Under the pieces are notes generated by a model. That model ran no database searches. It worked only from the letters and a program-made list of their open reading frames with translations, and was not told the origin of the DNA. From assembly GCF_000972785.3 (NCBI RefSeq), contig NZ_CP011518.2, positions 124,001 through 188,000 of the forward strand: DNA of 64,000 nt, read 5' to 3'. Within the stretch, counting starts at the first letter, position 1. Each line of letters starts with the position of its first letter. Origin of the DNA: Pandoraea oxalativorans (lineage in GTDB: Bacteria; Pseudomonadota; Gammaproteobacteria; Burkholderiales; Burkholderiaceae). A program made the position numbers and the translations under genes. This document shows positions 1-9,760 of the stretch, piece by piece.

Positions 1-1864
1 CTGAAAAGTCCTTCTCGGCCTCCAGACTGCGCGAATTCATTGCAAGTAGGCCGGGCTTCGTCTCGTCGGCGAACCCGGTGTGACCGCGCCCCACATGACA
101 GCGGAGCACTTTCCCGACCCGGAGGCAATCGTCATCGCTCGGCCGGAAGTCTCTCAGGAGGGCCTTCCGAAGCGCCTTGCTCTCCGTATATTCGGCCGCG
201 GCATGCCAATCAAAATCCTCGGGCGCATACCAGACGGGCTCGAGCCCGTTCTCCTCATCCTCTCCTGACTGCAAAAACCTTTCCCATGATAAGCCACCCC
301 TTTGCGTTTGCCCCTTGGGGAGAAGACCCCAGTTACAACCCCGATTCGCGAGGAAATCCAGGTCGCACATTTTGATTAACGTCATGATCGCCTTTTTTTC
401 GTCCAGCGTAAAGGTCGCCCCCCTCGGCTTGGTCAGTGCGATCCGCTTCTGCGCATTTATGTCGGCTTCGAACTTTTGCGGGTCATCGCGATAGTCCTCT
501 GCCCGCAGATAACCGCCGGCCCACAAGATGTAATCCCCCAACAGGGTGGCGCCTTGATGCGTCGTGAGGATCTTGGTGGCGGGCGAGTAGTACGCGCGCT
601 GGAACACCCGTTGTATGTGCTTTTGCCACTCCTCGAGCGGTATTTCACGGGACACATAGTCCCCATACTGGGCGTCTGGCTCGGCGTGTGGGTCCGTTTC
701 CCGTCGACGCTCGAGCGTGACCTCGATGTCATCGTGGTTGCCCAACATATAGCGCGCCCCCTTGGCGCTCAATTCCCCTTGCAGCCAGTGTTGAAACCGG
801 TCATTTACCCCAAATCGATCGAAACAGGCATCTCCGACAAACACCAGCTCGGTGTGGCCTTCGTGAAACGTCAGGTGCTCCTTCAGCTCGGTCAGGGCGT
901 CGCGAATGACCGTGTTTTGCTGGAAGTCAATGAGGCCGTTGGAGTTCGCATTCTTCGCCGCCACGGCTTCGGCCTTTAACACAATGGCGATCAACTCACA
1001 TCCCCGTTCGGTGGCCCGGGCCTTGCCGGACCATAGTGCGGCGATGACCCCGCGCACGTCACTGCCGTCGAGGTCAGCGACCATGATCATGGCCGGGTGC
1101 GTATCCGTCCCCTTCGCCCCGTGCACCCCCTGCACCCCCTGCGTCCCCACGGGCGTATCGACCATCTTGGAACGGGGATGAATCAACCCGCCGCCGTAAG
1201 CCCGCGTGGTCGGGTCCAAGTGCTCTTCGATTTTGGCCCGGGTCACGGCGCTGATCAGGCGCGTCGTCGCGTCGACAAAGGGCTTCAGTTCCTTTTTGAG
1301 ATGGGCGTCGGCACGCTCAAGGTCGTGCATCAGCGCCCTGGCCTCCTCTGCGTGACGGTGCCCCCACGCCCGCCCGACGCACCCAGCCACCACCGCACTC
1401 ACCGCGACGGCGCCCGCCACTACGCCCGGCACCACCGAAAACAGTGCCGCAGCGCCGGCCACGATCGCGGTCACCAGACCGAGTGCCCTTCCCAACTTTT
1501 CGAGCACCGTTACCACCACGCTCGGCTCCACTTTGCTTTTCTGCAGGGTGTCGCGCGTGGCGTCAATGGTGCGCACCGCGCCCAGCGCCAATTCGAAGGT
1601 CTTGCCCGCTGTTGCGCCCTCTTGCCGATAATGCTCGTGTAGCGCCGTGAGCGCCGCGTCACAGTCGCGCAGGCCCTGATCAATCACGTCGCGCTCCTTC
1701 GCCACGGGTAACACGCTCGGCAGTTGCTTGATGACCTCGGTTACCTCCGTCAAGGCCTGGCACACTTTCGAGTGGTCCTGCATCAGGTCCGAGGGCGACT
1801 CGGAGGAAGCGCTCTCGATGCTGCGTAAGGGCGTTTGCGCGAACGCAATGTCAAATGGCCGCAT
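1..1864 (-). CDS. Metallophosphoesterase-like putative effector, C-terminus beyond the left edge
   Basis: An open frame starts at ATG 1864 and runs off the window (621 codons visible). A GAGGAA ribosome site lies 8-13 bp upstream. Residues about 125-165 form a long Ala/Val/Gly hydrophobic stretch, probably one or two membrane helices. After it come the signatures of a calcineurin-like phosphatase: ADLDG at 263-267 (where DLHG is usual), FVGDACFDR at 342-350 and LGNHD at 374-378, the last two matching the GDxxDR and GNHD metal-binding motifs. Spacing between the motifs also fits the family. The usual His of the first motif is Asp, so activity is uncertain. A collagen-like TQGVQGVHG stretch links the membrane part to the enzyme part. 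The gene is led by regulon promoter 1, which suggests a secreted protein acting on host phosphoproteins or nucleotides; that role is inference. Confidence 0.75.
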   Translation of the reverse strand, partial: MRPFDIAFAQTPLRSIESASSESPSDLMQDHSKVCQALTEVTEVIKQLPSVLPVAKERDVIDQGLRDCDAALTALHEHYRQEGATAGKTFELALGAVRTIDATRDTLQKSKVEPSVVVTVLEKLGRALGLVTAIVAGAAALFSVVPGVVAGAVAVSAVVAGCVGRAWGHRHAEEARALMHDLERADAHLKKELKPFVDATTRLISAVTRAKIEEHLDPTTRAYGGGLIHPRSKMVDTPVGTQGVQGVHGAKGTDTHPAMIMVADLDGSDVRGVIAALWSGKARATERGCELIAIVLKAEAVAAKNANSNGLIDFQQNTVIRDALTELKEHLTFHEGHTELVFVGDACFDRFGVNDRFQHWLQGELSAKGARYMLGNHDDIEVTLERRRETDPHAEPDAQYGDYVSREIPLEEWQKHIQRVFQRAYYSPATKILTTHQGATLLGDYILWAGGYLRAEDYRDDPQKFEADINAQKRIALTKPRGATFTLDEKKAIMTLIKMCDLDFLANRGCNWGLLPKGQTQRGGLSWERFLQSGEDEENGLEPVWYAPEDFDWHAAAEYTESKALRKALLRDFRPSDDDCLRVGKVLRCHVGRGHTGFADETKPGLLAMNSRSLEAEKDFS

Positions 1865-1961
1865 ATCGGCGAAGTTCCTCAGGGTAAGGGGATGGCCAGC
1901 CTACGGTGCGGGTCCGCAATGTCGATGATATTGATGACGCGACCATAAGCGCGATGGCGTG

Positions 1962-2014
1962 ATTATCGGCCCGGGGGGAGCAGGCCGACGTCGGGTGAAC
2001 ACCTGAAGTGCGGG
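1962..2014 (-). promoter_or_regulatory. Regulon promoter 1 (palindromic box plus -10)
   Basis: The minus strand reads CACTTCAGGTGTTCACCCGA (2009-1990), followed by GATAAT at 1967-1962, which begins 40 bp after the first T of the box. It points to the gene starting at 1864, giving a leader of about 95 nt. The box is one of nine in the window with the same geometry. Confidence 0.8.
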
Positions 2015-2054
2015 CCGTGCAGGTGGACGCGTCAGGGCAATCGCACGAAGGATC

Positions 2055-2333
2055 AACCGGCCTGAGAAGCGCGCCGGCCAAGGAGTCTGGCAAGATAATC
2101 GTCGTAGGCGCAGGCTCGGATGCGGTGGTTTTTCAGGCCTGTCTCGTACGTGTTATCCCGGCGCAGGAGGTTCATGACGATGCGCCGTAGGATGGCGAAG
2201 TTCTGTGCGGCGTTGCTGACCCGCACGCGGCGTCGATCCTCGCCAAAGGCCTCATCCGGGCTCCAGTGCAGGCCATTCTCAATGCCCCGGTGGGCGCGCA
2301 CGGCATGGGCGCGGCGCTGCGCGTCGGCCGGCT
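2055..2333 (-). pseudogene. ISAs1-family transposase C-terminal fragment
   Basis: The minus strand encodes about 90 residues, including HRGIENGLHW, EAFGEDRRRVR and NAAQNFAILRRIVMNLLRR. These are typical of the C-terminus of ISAs1-type transposases, covering the glutamate of the catalytic region. The N-terminal two thirds are missing: the fragment stops abruptly at the inverted repeat beginning at 2334. It is a relic and not functional. Confidence 0.75.
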
Positions 2334-2383
2334 GTTGATTTTCACCAAAGGTTGACCCGCGTCACCCGTTGGTGAAAATCAAC
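2334..2383. repeat. 15-bp perfect inverted repeat (hairpin)
   Basis: GTTGATTTTCACCAA at 2334-2348 is exactly complementary to TTGGTGAAAATCAAC at 2369-2383, with a 20-nt loop. It lies where the ISAs1 fragment ends, so it may be an IS-end junction. It has no U-tract typical of a terminator. Confidence 0.7.
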
Positions 2384-2538
2384 ACAGACCTATCACGATG
2401 GGGCGCACGAGAGATCCAAGCCGTTGCACATACACTGAACACAAGGCCTCGGAAGGCGCTTGGGCGGAAAACGCCGGCAGAAGCGCTGCACGAATAGTTA
2501 ACATCCGATCAGCAATCCAGGGTTGCGACGACCGGTTG

Positions 2539-2814
2539 AATCCGCCCAATATACGAGCGAACCCTTCCCGGCGCTGCTCAAGGAGCAAGGCATCACGTGC
2601 AGCATGAGCCGTGCCGGTGAGGTATGGGACAACTCCGCGATGGAGAGCTTCTCCAGTTCGTTGAAGACTGAGCGCACGGCTCGTAAAGTCTATCTGTCCC
2701 GAGAGCAGGCGCGTGCCGACGGGTTCGACCCTGTCGAGCGGCTCCACAACCCGACGCGCCGACATTCGACGCTCGGCTACGTCAGCCCGACAGCGTTCGA
2801 AAAAGCGCAAGAAG
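2539..2814 (+). pseudogene. IS3-family transposase OrfB C-terminal fragment
   Basis: The plus-strand frame reads QGITCSMSRAGEVWDNSAMESF, followed by LKTERTARKVY, ERLHNPTRRHSTLGYVSP and FEKAQ. This is the hallmark C-terminal end of IS3-group integrase domains, including the third catalytic residue (Glu in AMESF). Nothing upstream encodes the rest of OrfB, so it is a truncated relic. Confidence 0.8.
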
Positions 2815-2980
2815 CTTGGGTCAGCGTCCACCGATTCGGCAGCAGCGCCCATCTCTCCCTTTTTCCCCATGGCAGCGGCCCGGGAAAGGTTCGCCGGGTG
2901 GTGGAGCGCACCCCTGCCGGGTCGCACGCATTCCGGCGTCTGCGCCCCGCGTCGAGCGTCGCGCGGACGTCCGTGAAGGC

Positions 2981-3652
2981 TTACTCAAGCCGGCCTGCCG
3001 CCTCATTTGCCGGCGCGGCCCCGGCGAGACGAGCCTTCGCTTCGCAATCAATGCTTAGACGGCGTTCCGCCAGACCAGAATTTGACGGTCCCCCGGCGAC
3101 CCCACCCCCACGCGGGGGTTCCGCTCGCGGAGGCTGATGCCTCTCGCGCAGAGCAGCAACAACGTACTGCTGCGGTATGCCAAGAGATACCATGTCTTCG
3201 GGATCCAGGGCCGATGCCTTCACGTTCATTTCGATGTGCAGGCCCTTGTCGAGTCCGGCTTCGATGCGCAGGGCAACGGTCCCCTCACTCTCGTTGAACA
3301 CCTGTGTAAAACTTGTGCGTCGGGTTTCGTCGGTAGCCATATTCATCAGCGCGAAGTAATTGTCCGCCATCGTGCGCTCGTCTTGTGCTCTCACCGCGGC
3401 ACAATAGTACGCCTTGGCCTTTGCGACTTTGGTGTTGCAGAAACTGTCACGAATTGAGTCCCACGTCGTCTCGATCCAATGAGCCCAGGTTCTGGGGTTG
3501 GCCTTAGCGGCGTTCTGCAGGTCTTGAAGAGACACAGAGAACTTTTTGATTACGCCTTTTTTTGTGACGAACTGGAATACCAGCGGTGCGTCCCCTGCGA
3601 TGCCGGTGGAATTGGCTGCGGATTTGACGTTTGTGCTTACGCCGATGTTCAT
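2981..3652 (-). CDS. Putative effector, 223 aa, unknown family
   Basis: Starts at ATG 3652 and encodes 223 residues with no recognisable domain. The first 150 residues look like a compact globular protein (FQFVTKKGVIKKFSVSLQ, WAHWIETTWDSIRDSFCN, ALMNMATDETRRTSFTQVF). The last 60 are Pro/Gly/Arg-rich with a different composition and may have been acquired by read-through into IS-derived DNA. There is no signal peptide or membrane helix. Regulon promoter 2 lies about 135 bp upstream in the right orientation, which is the main reason to regard it as real and as part of the effector set. Function unknown. Confidence 0.65.
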   Translation of the reverse strand: MNIGVSTNVKSAANSTGIAGDAPLVFQFVTKKGVIKKFSVSLQDLQNAAKANPRTWAHWIETTWDSIRDSFCNTKVAKAKAYYCAAVRAQDERTMADNYFALMNMATDETRRTSFTQVFNESEGTVALRIEAGLDKGLHIEMNVKASALDPEDMVSLGIPQQYVVAALRERHQPPRAEPPRGGGVAGGPSNSGLAERRLSIDCEAKARLAGAAPANEAAGRLE

Positions 3653-3786
3653 GGTGTGTTCGCCTAACTATCAATAAAAATGGTGTTTTCCCGCGAAGCC
3701 GGCGAGTCGTGTCAATGTCGATGGCAGGCCGGCCGCTGCAGATAGTGTGCAGCCGAAGGGAGCACGGTGAGAATGCGTGTGACGCC

Positions 3787-3839
3787 ATGTTGGGCTTCAC
3801 CGAGGACGACCACGCTCGGGTAAACACCTGAAGTGCACG
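3787..3839 (-). promoter_or_regulatory. Regulon promoter 2
   Basis: The minus strand carries CACTTCAGGTGTTTACCCGA, with CAACAT at 3792-3787 beginning 40 bp after the first box T. The -10 is weaker than in other copies. It points to the 223-aa gene starting at 3652. Confidence 0.7.
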
Positions 3840-4009
3840 CCAAGACGGACAGGATTCGCGCCAATCCGAGGGCAGCTCGCTCGCGGGCTAACTCGAGGAT
3901 ACCGACGTTGGCACGGATGACTGCCGCTCTTGGGTCATGGGGGACTCCTTGCGGTCAGGGGCCGCAACGTCGCTGTCAATACGGCGAGGTGCAACGCTGC
4001 GACCGGGGA

Positions 4010-5035
4010 GAAAACCGACTACTGTCAGATTCGGTCCAGGCTATTACAGGTAGTGTCAGTCAAGCCTGTCGCGTGGCGGGCCGTTCACGCGACAATTTTT
4101 ATCGATTTAAAGAATCGTACGAGACGGGCGGCGAAGCCGCCCTGCAGGCAATCTCTCGGCGGCGCCCACCGCCCAAGCATCGCGTGGATCCGCAGGTCGA
4201 AGCCGCGGTGGTCGCACCGGCCCTGGCGTTGCCCGCCTACGGCCCGATTCGCCTCGCCCATGAGGTGCTCAAGCGTCATGCGTTGCACGTCTCGCCTCAG
4301 GGCGTGCGCGGTATCCGGCGACGTCACGACAGGACCTCACGACAGGACCTCGCGACCTCGGGACCATGAACAAACGCCTGACGGCGGGGCAGGCCGACTC
4401 CGCGCAGCAAGGGCCGGTGCTCACCGAGACCCGACTCGCCTCACCTCGACTCACCTCGCGAGCGGGCCAAGCGTGAGAAAGCAACCCACGGCGCATGCGA
4501 GTCAGCGTGTCGCCGCGACCGCGGCCCTCGGGACACCTTCTGCGTCGGCACGCGCAAAGGGGAGGGCCGGGTCTGACGGCAGACGATCGTCGAGACTGAC
4601 GCGCAGGTCGCACTCGCCAAGCGCTACGATCGCAGGCCGCCACGGCTGGCGGCCGATCGGCTCAACCACCGCGTTGCGCCCTTCTTCGGTAGCCACGGCA
4701 TTCCGCTGATGCGCATCGTGACCGATCGCGGCACCGACTGTTGCGGTCACCCAGAGCACCACGCGTATGAGTGCCGGCCGCCGGCGAAAAACATCAGCCC
4801 CACCCGCACTCGTGTCCGGTCGCCCGGACCGACGGCATCGTCGAGCGGTCGCACAAGGCGAGGCTCAACGCGCTCGATCGCATCGCCTTTCGCAGGAAAA
4901 TCTACCACGGCATCGCCGCACTGCATGCCGACCTCGACCACCGGTTTGACGCGTTTGACGAGTCCAACACGCGGCGAGAACATCCAGGTCGACGGTGCTA
5001 TGGCAAGACGCCCGTGCAGACCGTTGCCTTCCAAT
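4010..5035 (+). pseudogene. IS481-family transposase, multiply frameshifted
   Basis: Fragments in three plus frames together follow an IS481-type transposase from end to end. First the helix-turn-helix part (GSVSQACRVAGRSRDNFYRF, GEAALQAISRR, ALPAYGPIRLAHEVLKRHAL near 4040-4320), then KRYDRRPPRLAADRLN and IVTDRGTDCCGHPEHHAYE near 4620-4765, then the C-terminal HKARLNALDRIAFRRKIYHGI and YGKTPVQTVAFQ near 4850-5035. Several indels separate them, so the element is dead. Confidence 0.8.
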
Positions 5036-5634
5036 CTCGCATGCGCCGGTCACCCGGCAAGCGGTGGAGACATCCCAATAACGTAGTCATACCTTTTCTG
5101 TCCATCTACTTCTGCGCTTGACGGGAATCGAGCCTGCCTGGGTGCTTCGCGGCCGGTACCTTCACTTCGTCGCGCGCAGCTCGCTCCACCGCCCGACGCG
5201 CATGCTGCGGAAGCTCCGCGAGCGGGTCGGAAATGCGTATCTGAGACGTTGGGGTAATCACGTCCACGCGGCACCGCGCCGGGTTGCGACGCACCCGCCC
5301 CCTCAATATCACGGCCGCGCCAAGTTTTCCGCAGCGTCACCGCTATGCGGGATTCGCGTCGAACCGGCCCATCGCATTGCGACCTGCTCGACGGCGACTG
5401 CTGCGGTAGCCTGCTCGTTACCGGTGAGCGTCTTTTTTGCCTCCTCCTCGCCAGGAAGAAACATGGGGATGCGGACAATCGTGGACGACCCGGAGGCGGT
5501 TCACTTACCCCTACGAAGAGCGCGTCCGCGCCGTCAAGCGTCGCATCAAGCCGGGAAAGCGAGTCGCGGCGTCCTCGGGGTGTGGTGGGGCGGTGCAGGA
5601 GCGAACCGGGGGAGGGGCGGTTGCTGGCGACGGC
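5036..5634. other. No gene seen
   Basis: Between the IS481 relic and regulon promoter 3 I find only GC-rich frames with no family resemblance, no ribosome site of note and no repeat. Confidence 0.5.
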
Positions 5635-5685
5635 GAACACCTCAGGTGTACGCCTGAGTGCGCGCTAAGCGATGCGAACGACAAT
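5635..5685 (+). promoter_or_regulatory. Regulon promoter 3
   Basis: CTCAGGTGTACGCCTGAG at 5641-5658 is the most symmetrical version of the box, with 6-bp arms CTCAGG and CCTGAG. GACAAT follows at 5680-5685, 39 bp after the first box base. It points to effector A at 5807, giving a leader of about 115 nt. Confidence 0.75.
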
Positions 5686-5806
5686 GACACCCCGTGGGGC
5701 CCTACCGTCGCTTCCTCCGCCCTGGAGCGCTTGAGGCAGCGGCGACCCCCTTTGTCACGAAACGAAGCGCGCGCTGACGCACTTCCCCCGATCAAGTGAG
5801 GGCAGG

Positions 5807-7554
5807 ATGGGCGGTATTGAGGCCAAAAAGTCGTACGCCGCGAACACGGTGATCAGCCAGGTGCTGAGAAAAGAAGTCAACCTCCACCAAGTGAAGAATA
5901 TTGACTTGATTTGCAAGCGCGTGGCGGAGCACTATCTGCGGCCGGGCAGCGATGGGAAGAGCAAGATCGTGTTGAGCGTTAACGGCAAGGCGATCGAGAT
6001 GCCTTATGAGGTCGCGCCAGAGGAGGCGGATCCTCACGTGCTGCGCGCGCGCGGCCGCGAACTGCTGCAGCACTTGGTGAACGAAATCGGCGAAGCTTTC
6101 GCGGGTGCCAATGTGCCGTCCGAGGTGGCGTACCATCAGGCGGAAGACATCGCCAGCCAGCTCGGCCGGGAAGACTTTTTGGATACGGACCAAGCGCTGT
6201 GCGCCGCGCCCGAGGGGCAACGCGTGTATCAGCAAGGCATTAATGTCCTCATTCGTGACCGCACGGTGAGCTTTCACAAAACAACGACGTTTGCGGTGAA
6301 TCCCGACGGTGCGCAGCAGGCGGCTGATCCGGGACCGATGTCACCGCCACGAAACAAACCAATCAGTGCCCCCCCCGGGCGTGTGGCGGGCAGGGCGGGG
6401 AGGCCGTTGCAGGCGTGTCCTTGGTGAGGGTGGTGGACGTGACGGTGACGTTCAAGGCCAAGCAGCCCGATGATTCGTGGATCGGTTCCGTCCTCGTCAA
6501 GTGGTTCGGCGCGAGTTGGATGATCGAGGCGTGGGTCGAGCACGTGGCAGTGCGGCAGCGCGGCCTGACCGACGCCGCGTTAAAGGACGAACTCCTCGCG
6601 CCCACGAACTCGAACTCGTGCTGGAGCTGGAACGCGATTGCGGACTACTTCGCGGAACTGGGCGCGATGCTGCGAGGCCAAGGCATCGTGTTCAACGAGC
6701 GCGCCTGCGCGCCCGGCGCGGCCGGGACACCGCCCTGCCGCGCGCCGCTGGAGGGCATGGAGGACTTTGCGACACTCGAGCAGGGCGCGTCGTTCGCCGT
6801 CGTGCGCGCACAACAAAGCCCCGGGGGCCGCAGCAACGGGGCGGCCGTCTATCGACGGCATGAGGCCAAGATGTCGGCCGACAACCGGGTGTTGCGCCAG
6901 GTCGTCGTGACGCGCGACGGCAAGCCGGTGGGGACCAGCCAGCAGGTGGGCGACGCGAAACGAGATAAGGCGGTGACTGCCCAAGGGCAAGAGACAGGGA
7001 CGAATATCGGCAGCCGCGATTACCTCGTCTGTCGGCAGGCACGTGCGTTGAAATACCAGCGCCGGGTTCCCGCGTCGAGCTTTCTTTATGCCGATCAATT
7101 TATACGCCGCGAGACTCGTGTCTCCTTGGACAGTGTGTTCGAGCAGCTTCGCAAGGACATACGGCGTACGTTGCTCAGCGATCGCAATTACCTCAAGCTG
7201 GACGGGCGCAGTCCGGTGGACGTTGGGTTCTTTGAGGCCGACGAGGCGTTGTCGGCCTGGGTGTCCCGTGAACGCCGGGTCGGACTCAAGGATCGATACG
7301 CCATATCGGAGGTGCCGGGCGAGCTCACGCGCCGGCTCGCGGCGCTTAACGTGCCGATTTCGACGTCAACATCGCAGGGACAGAGCACCATGACACCTGG
7401 TGAAATCTTAGAGGCGTTAAGAGAGAAGGCGCACCAGGCGTTAATTGAAAAATTCACCCAGACATTTACCGACGTTGACATGCTGCGGCACATGTTCAAC
7501 GCGCTCACGCAGCATTTCGATTTGGCGACGATGGCGGTGGTGACGGCTGAGGGT
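5807..7554 (+). pseudogene. Effector A, 5' part: C8 frameshift, then cut by IS256
   Basis: Starts at ATG 5807 and encodes the same family as effectors B and C. Its N-terminus aligns with effector B throughout: CKRVAEHYLRP, ASQLGREDF near 116-124, and HKTTTF at 157-162. The frame shifts at a C8 run (6369-6376) so that the first frame stops at 6427. Reading one base earlier, as one extra C would give, continues through SLVRVVDVTVTF to DMLRHMFNALTQ, again matching B. At 7554 the gene is cut by an IS256 element flanked by the duplicated octamer CTGAGGGT. With the IS and one octamer copy removed, the frame joins exactly to codon 10248. The protein is off by two independent events. Function unknown; led by regulon promoter 3. 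Confidence 0.85.
7547..7554. repeat. IS256 target-site duplication, left copy
   Basis: CTGAGGGT borders the left end of the IS256 element and recurs at 10240-10247 on the other side. Eight base pairs is a usual duplication length for the family. Confidence 0.8.
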
Positions 7555-7594
7555 GGGGGTGTCAGAAATTCCGTGTTCAAGGCGGGGTTGAGGT

Positions 7595-8791
7595 TTACAC
7601 GGATGGCCGGACGAAACGATCCTCGTAAAGGATAGCGAATTGGTTCATAGCTGTCTTCCAATCTTGAGCGGCGCGGCCCCAATCTGCGGTGATGTTACGC
7701 AGCGCCAGCCAGATCAGCTTTGTTGCCGCATCATCGGTTGGGAAATGGCCTCGGGTCTTGATGATCTTGCGAAGCTGCGAGTTGATGTTCTCAATAGCGT
7801 TCGTTGTGTAGATCACCCGGCGCACAGCGGGCGGGAACGCGAAGAACGGAATGACACGATCCCAGGCATTGCGCCACGCGGCACTGACCGGCGGGAATTT
7901 CTGGCCCCACGGCCCTTGGGAAAATGCGTCCAATTCGGCCAGAGCCGCCTCGGCGCTTGGTGCCGTATAGATCGGCTTGATTGCGGCGGCCAGCCCCTTA
8001 CGATCCTTCCAGCTCGCGTAATCCAAACTGTTGCGGATCAGGTGGACGATGCACGTTTGCAACGTCGTCGCTGGAAACACCGCGGCTAACGCCTCGGGCA
8101 TGCCTTTGAGGCCGTCAGTCACAGCAATCAGGATGTCGCCCACGCCGCGCGTTTTCAGATCGTTGAACACTTTCATCCAGAACTTGGCCCCCTCGGTGTT
8201 CTCGATCCACAGGCCCAGGATGTCGCGCGTGCCGTCGGGCAGAATGCCCAGCGCGAGATAAATGGCCTTGTTACGCACGACGGCATCCTCGCGGATCTTC
8301 ACGCGCAGCGCGTCGAAGAACACGACCGGATACATCGGCTCAAGTGGCCGAGCCTGCCACGCCGTGACTTCAGCCATCACTTCGTCAGTGACTGAGCTGA
8401 TGAACTCGGGCGAGACCTCGGTGCCGTACTGCTCCAGAACAAAGCCCTGAATCTCGCGCACGGTCATACCCCGGGCGTACATGGCGACTATCTTGTCGTC
8501 GAAGCCTGTAAAGCGTCGTTCGTGTTTGGGGATCAACAGTGGTTCGAAGCTGCCATCACGGTCGCGGGGCACCCCGATGCGAATCGGGCCGCCTTCAGTC
8601 AGAACCGTCTTGGCGCCTTTGCCATTGCGCTGATTGGTCACGCTGGCCGGTTTGGCCGCGCCAGGCGCGTAGCCGAGATGGTGATTGAGCTCGCCCCCCA
8701 GCGCGCGTTCTATGAGCGCCTTCTTGAGCGCAAGCGTCGCGGCGTGGATGGCTTCGGCCGTCATCGGGCCGTTACCGAATTGTTCAAGCAA
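7595..8791 (-). CDS. IS256-family (mutator-type) transposase, N-terminus cut off by IS3
   Basis: A 398-residue DDE transposase with FFDALRVKIRED, AVTDGLKGMPEA and TTNAIENINSQLRKI, which carry the family's Asp, Asp and Glu. The frame stays open upstream to 8853, where the IS3 element begins; the nearest start codon left in this piece is a TTG at 8791. Reading across the IS3 joins in frame to ATG 10186 (MPRWSGP, then VNSTRKPKTPPVEL), so the native start has been separated by the insertion. The copy is otherwise full length and uninterrupted. Whether it is still made from the internal start is unknown. Confidence 0.9.
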   Translation of the reverse strand: MLEQFGNGPMTAEAIHAATLALKKALIERALGGELNHHLGYAPGAAKPASVTNQRNGKGAKTVLTEGGPIRIGVPRDRDGSFEPLLIPKHERRFTGFDDKIVAMYARGMTVREIQGFVLEQYGTEVSPEFISSVTDEVMAEVTAWQARPLEPMYPVVFFDALRVKIREDAVVRNKAIYLALGILPDGTRDILGLWIENTEGAKFWMKVFNDLKTRGVGDILIAVTDGLKGMPEALAAVFPATTLQTCIVHLIRNSLDYASWKDRKGLAAAIKPIYTAPSAEAALAELDAFSQGPWGQKFPPVSAAWRNAWDRVIPFFAFPPAVRRVIYTTNAIENINSQLRKIIKTRGHFPTDDAATKLIWLALRNITADWGRAAQDWKTAMNQFAILYEDRFVRPSV

Positions 8792-8872
8792 TTCAGCGGG
8801 AATTGCCGGTAGCTCTACCGGCGGGGTCTTCGGTTTGCGAGTGGAGTTGACCCTGTAAAACCGGACACACCA

Positions 8873-9760
8873 TCACACTAAGGTTGCTGAATCCATCGAG
8901 CGCCGGAACTCGCGAGGCGAGCGGTATTTCAGCGCGCTATGGGGGTGCTTCTCGTTGTAATGCTCAAATGCAATGGCCAGATTGTGAGCAGCGGTTGCAG
9001 CATCCGGCTTCGGCATGAAGGCGACGTAGTCGCGCTTCATCGTTTTCACGAAGCTCTCGGCCATGCCGTTACTTTGCGGACTGCACACGGGCGTGGTCAA
9101 TGGCTTTAGTCCGATGTTCATCGCAAACCGGCGCGTATCGTCAGCCGTATAGCCCGAACCATTGTCGCTCAGCCACTCGATTTCGGACGGCGTATGCACC
9201 TCGTTGCCGAACCGATTTTCCACTGCGGCCAGCATCACGTCGCGCACAATGTCGCCGCTGTGGCCTGCTGTCGTCGCCGCCCAGCTCATCGCTTCTCGGT
9301 CGCAGCAATCCAGCGCAAACGTCACACGCAGCGGCTCGCCGTTGTCGCAGCGGAACTCGAAGCCGTCCGAGCACCATCGCTGATTGCTGCGCGCGACGGC
9401 CACTTTGCCATCATGTCGACGGTGGGCTCGCGGCGCAATCGGTCGGCGCTGCGTCAGCAGCCCATGCGTTCGCATGATGCGATAAATGCGCTTGGCATTG
9501 AACGGCGCCAGTCCAACTGCAACGCGCTCGTTGCGCAACGTGCCCCAAACCCGCCGGTAGCCATAGCTGGGCAAATCGCCGACGACACGGCGGATTTCCT
9601 CGACTACAGTTTCGTCGTCGGTCGGCCTTGATTGCCGGCCATCGCGCCACGTCGCCGGACGCGACAGTCGTGCCGATACGTTCGAGCGCGACACGCCGAG
9701 AACTTCACAGACCAGTTTCACTGGCCGTCCTCCGGCAGCAAGGGCGAGTGCGCTATCCAT
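8873..9760 (-). CDS. IS3-family transposase OrfB
   Basis: A 295-residue integrase-type protein with an rve fold. The catalytic residues are visible in [11 protein letters not shown] (Asp), WLSDNGSGY (Asp) and [14 protein letters not shown] (Glu). A HTH_21-like region ([21 protein letters not shown]) precedes them. OrfB overlaps the end of orfA by 43 bp at an A7 run near 9756-9762, a typical programmed -1 slip site that would produce the OrfAB transposase. Appears intact. Confidence 0.92.
   Translation of the reverse strand: MDSALALAAGGRPVKLVCEVLGVSRSNVSARLSRPATWRDGRQSRPTDDETVVEEIRRVVGDLPSYGYRRVWGTLRNERVAVGLAPFNAKRIYRIMRTHGLLTQRRPIAPRAHRRHDGKVAVARSNQRWCSDGFEFRCDNGEPLRVTFALDCCDREAMSWAATTAGHSGDIVRDVMLAAVENRFGNEVHTPSEIEWLSDNGSGYTADDTRRFAMNIGLKPLTTPVCSPQSNGMAESFVKTMKRDYVAFMPKPDAATAAHNLAIAFEHYNEKHPHSALKYRSPREFRRSMDSATLV

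Noticed and set aside
457..1642. Plus-strand open frames at the left edge
   Set aside because: They overlap the minus-strand metallophosphatase-like gene, which has motifs, ribosome site and promoter.
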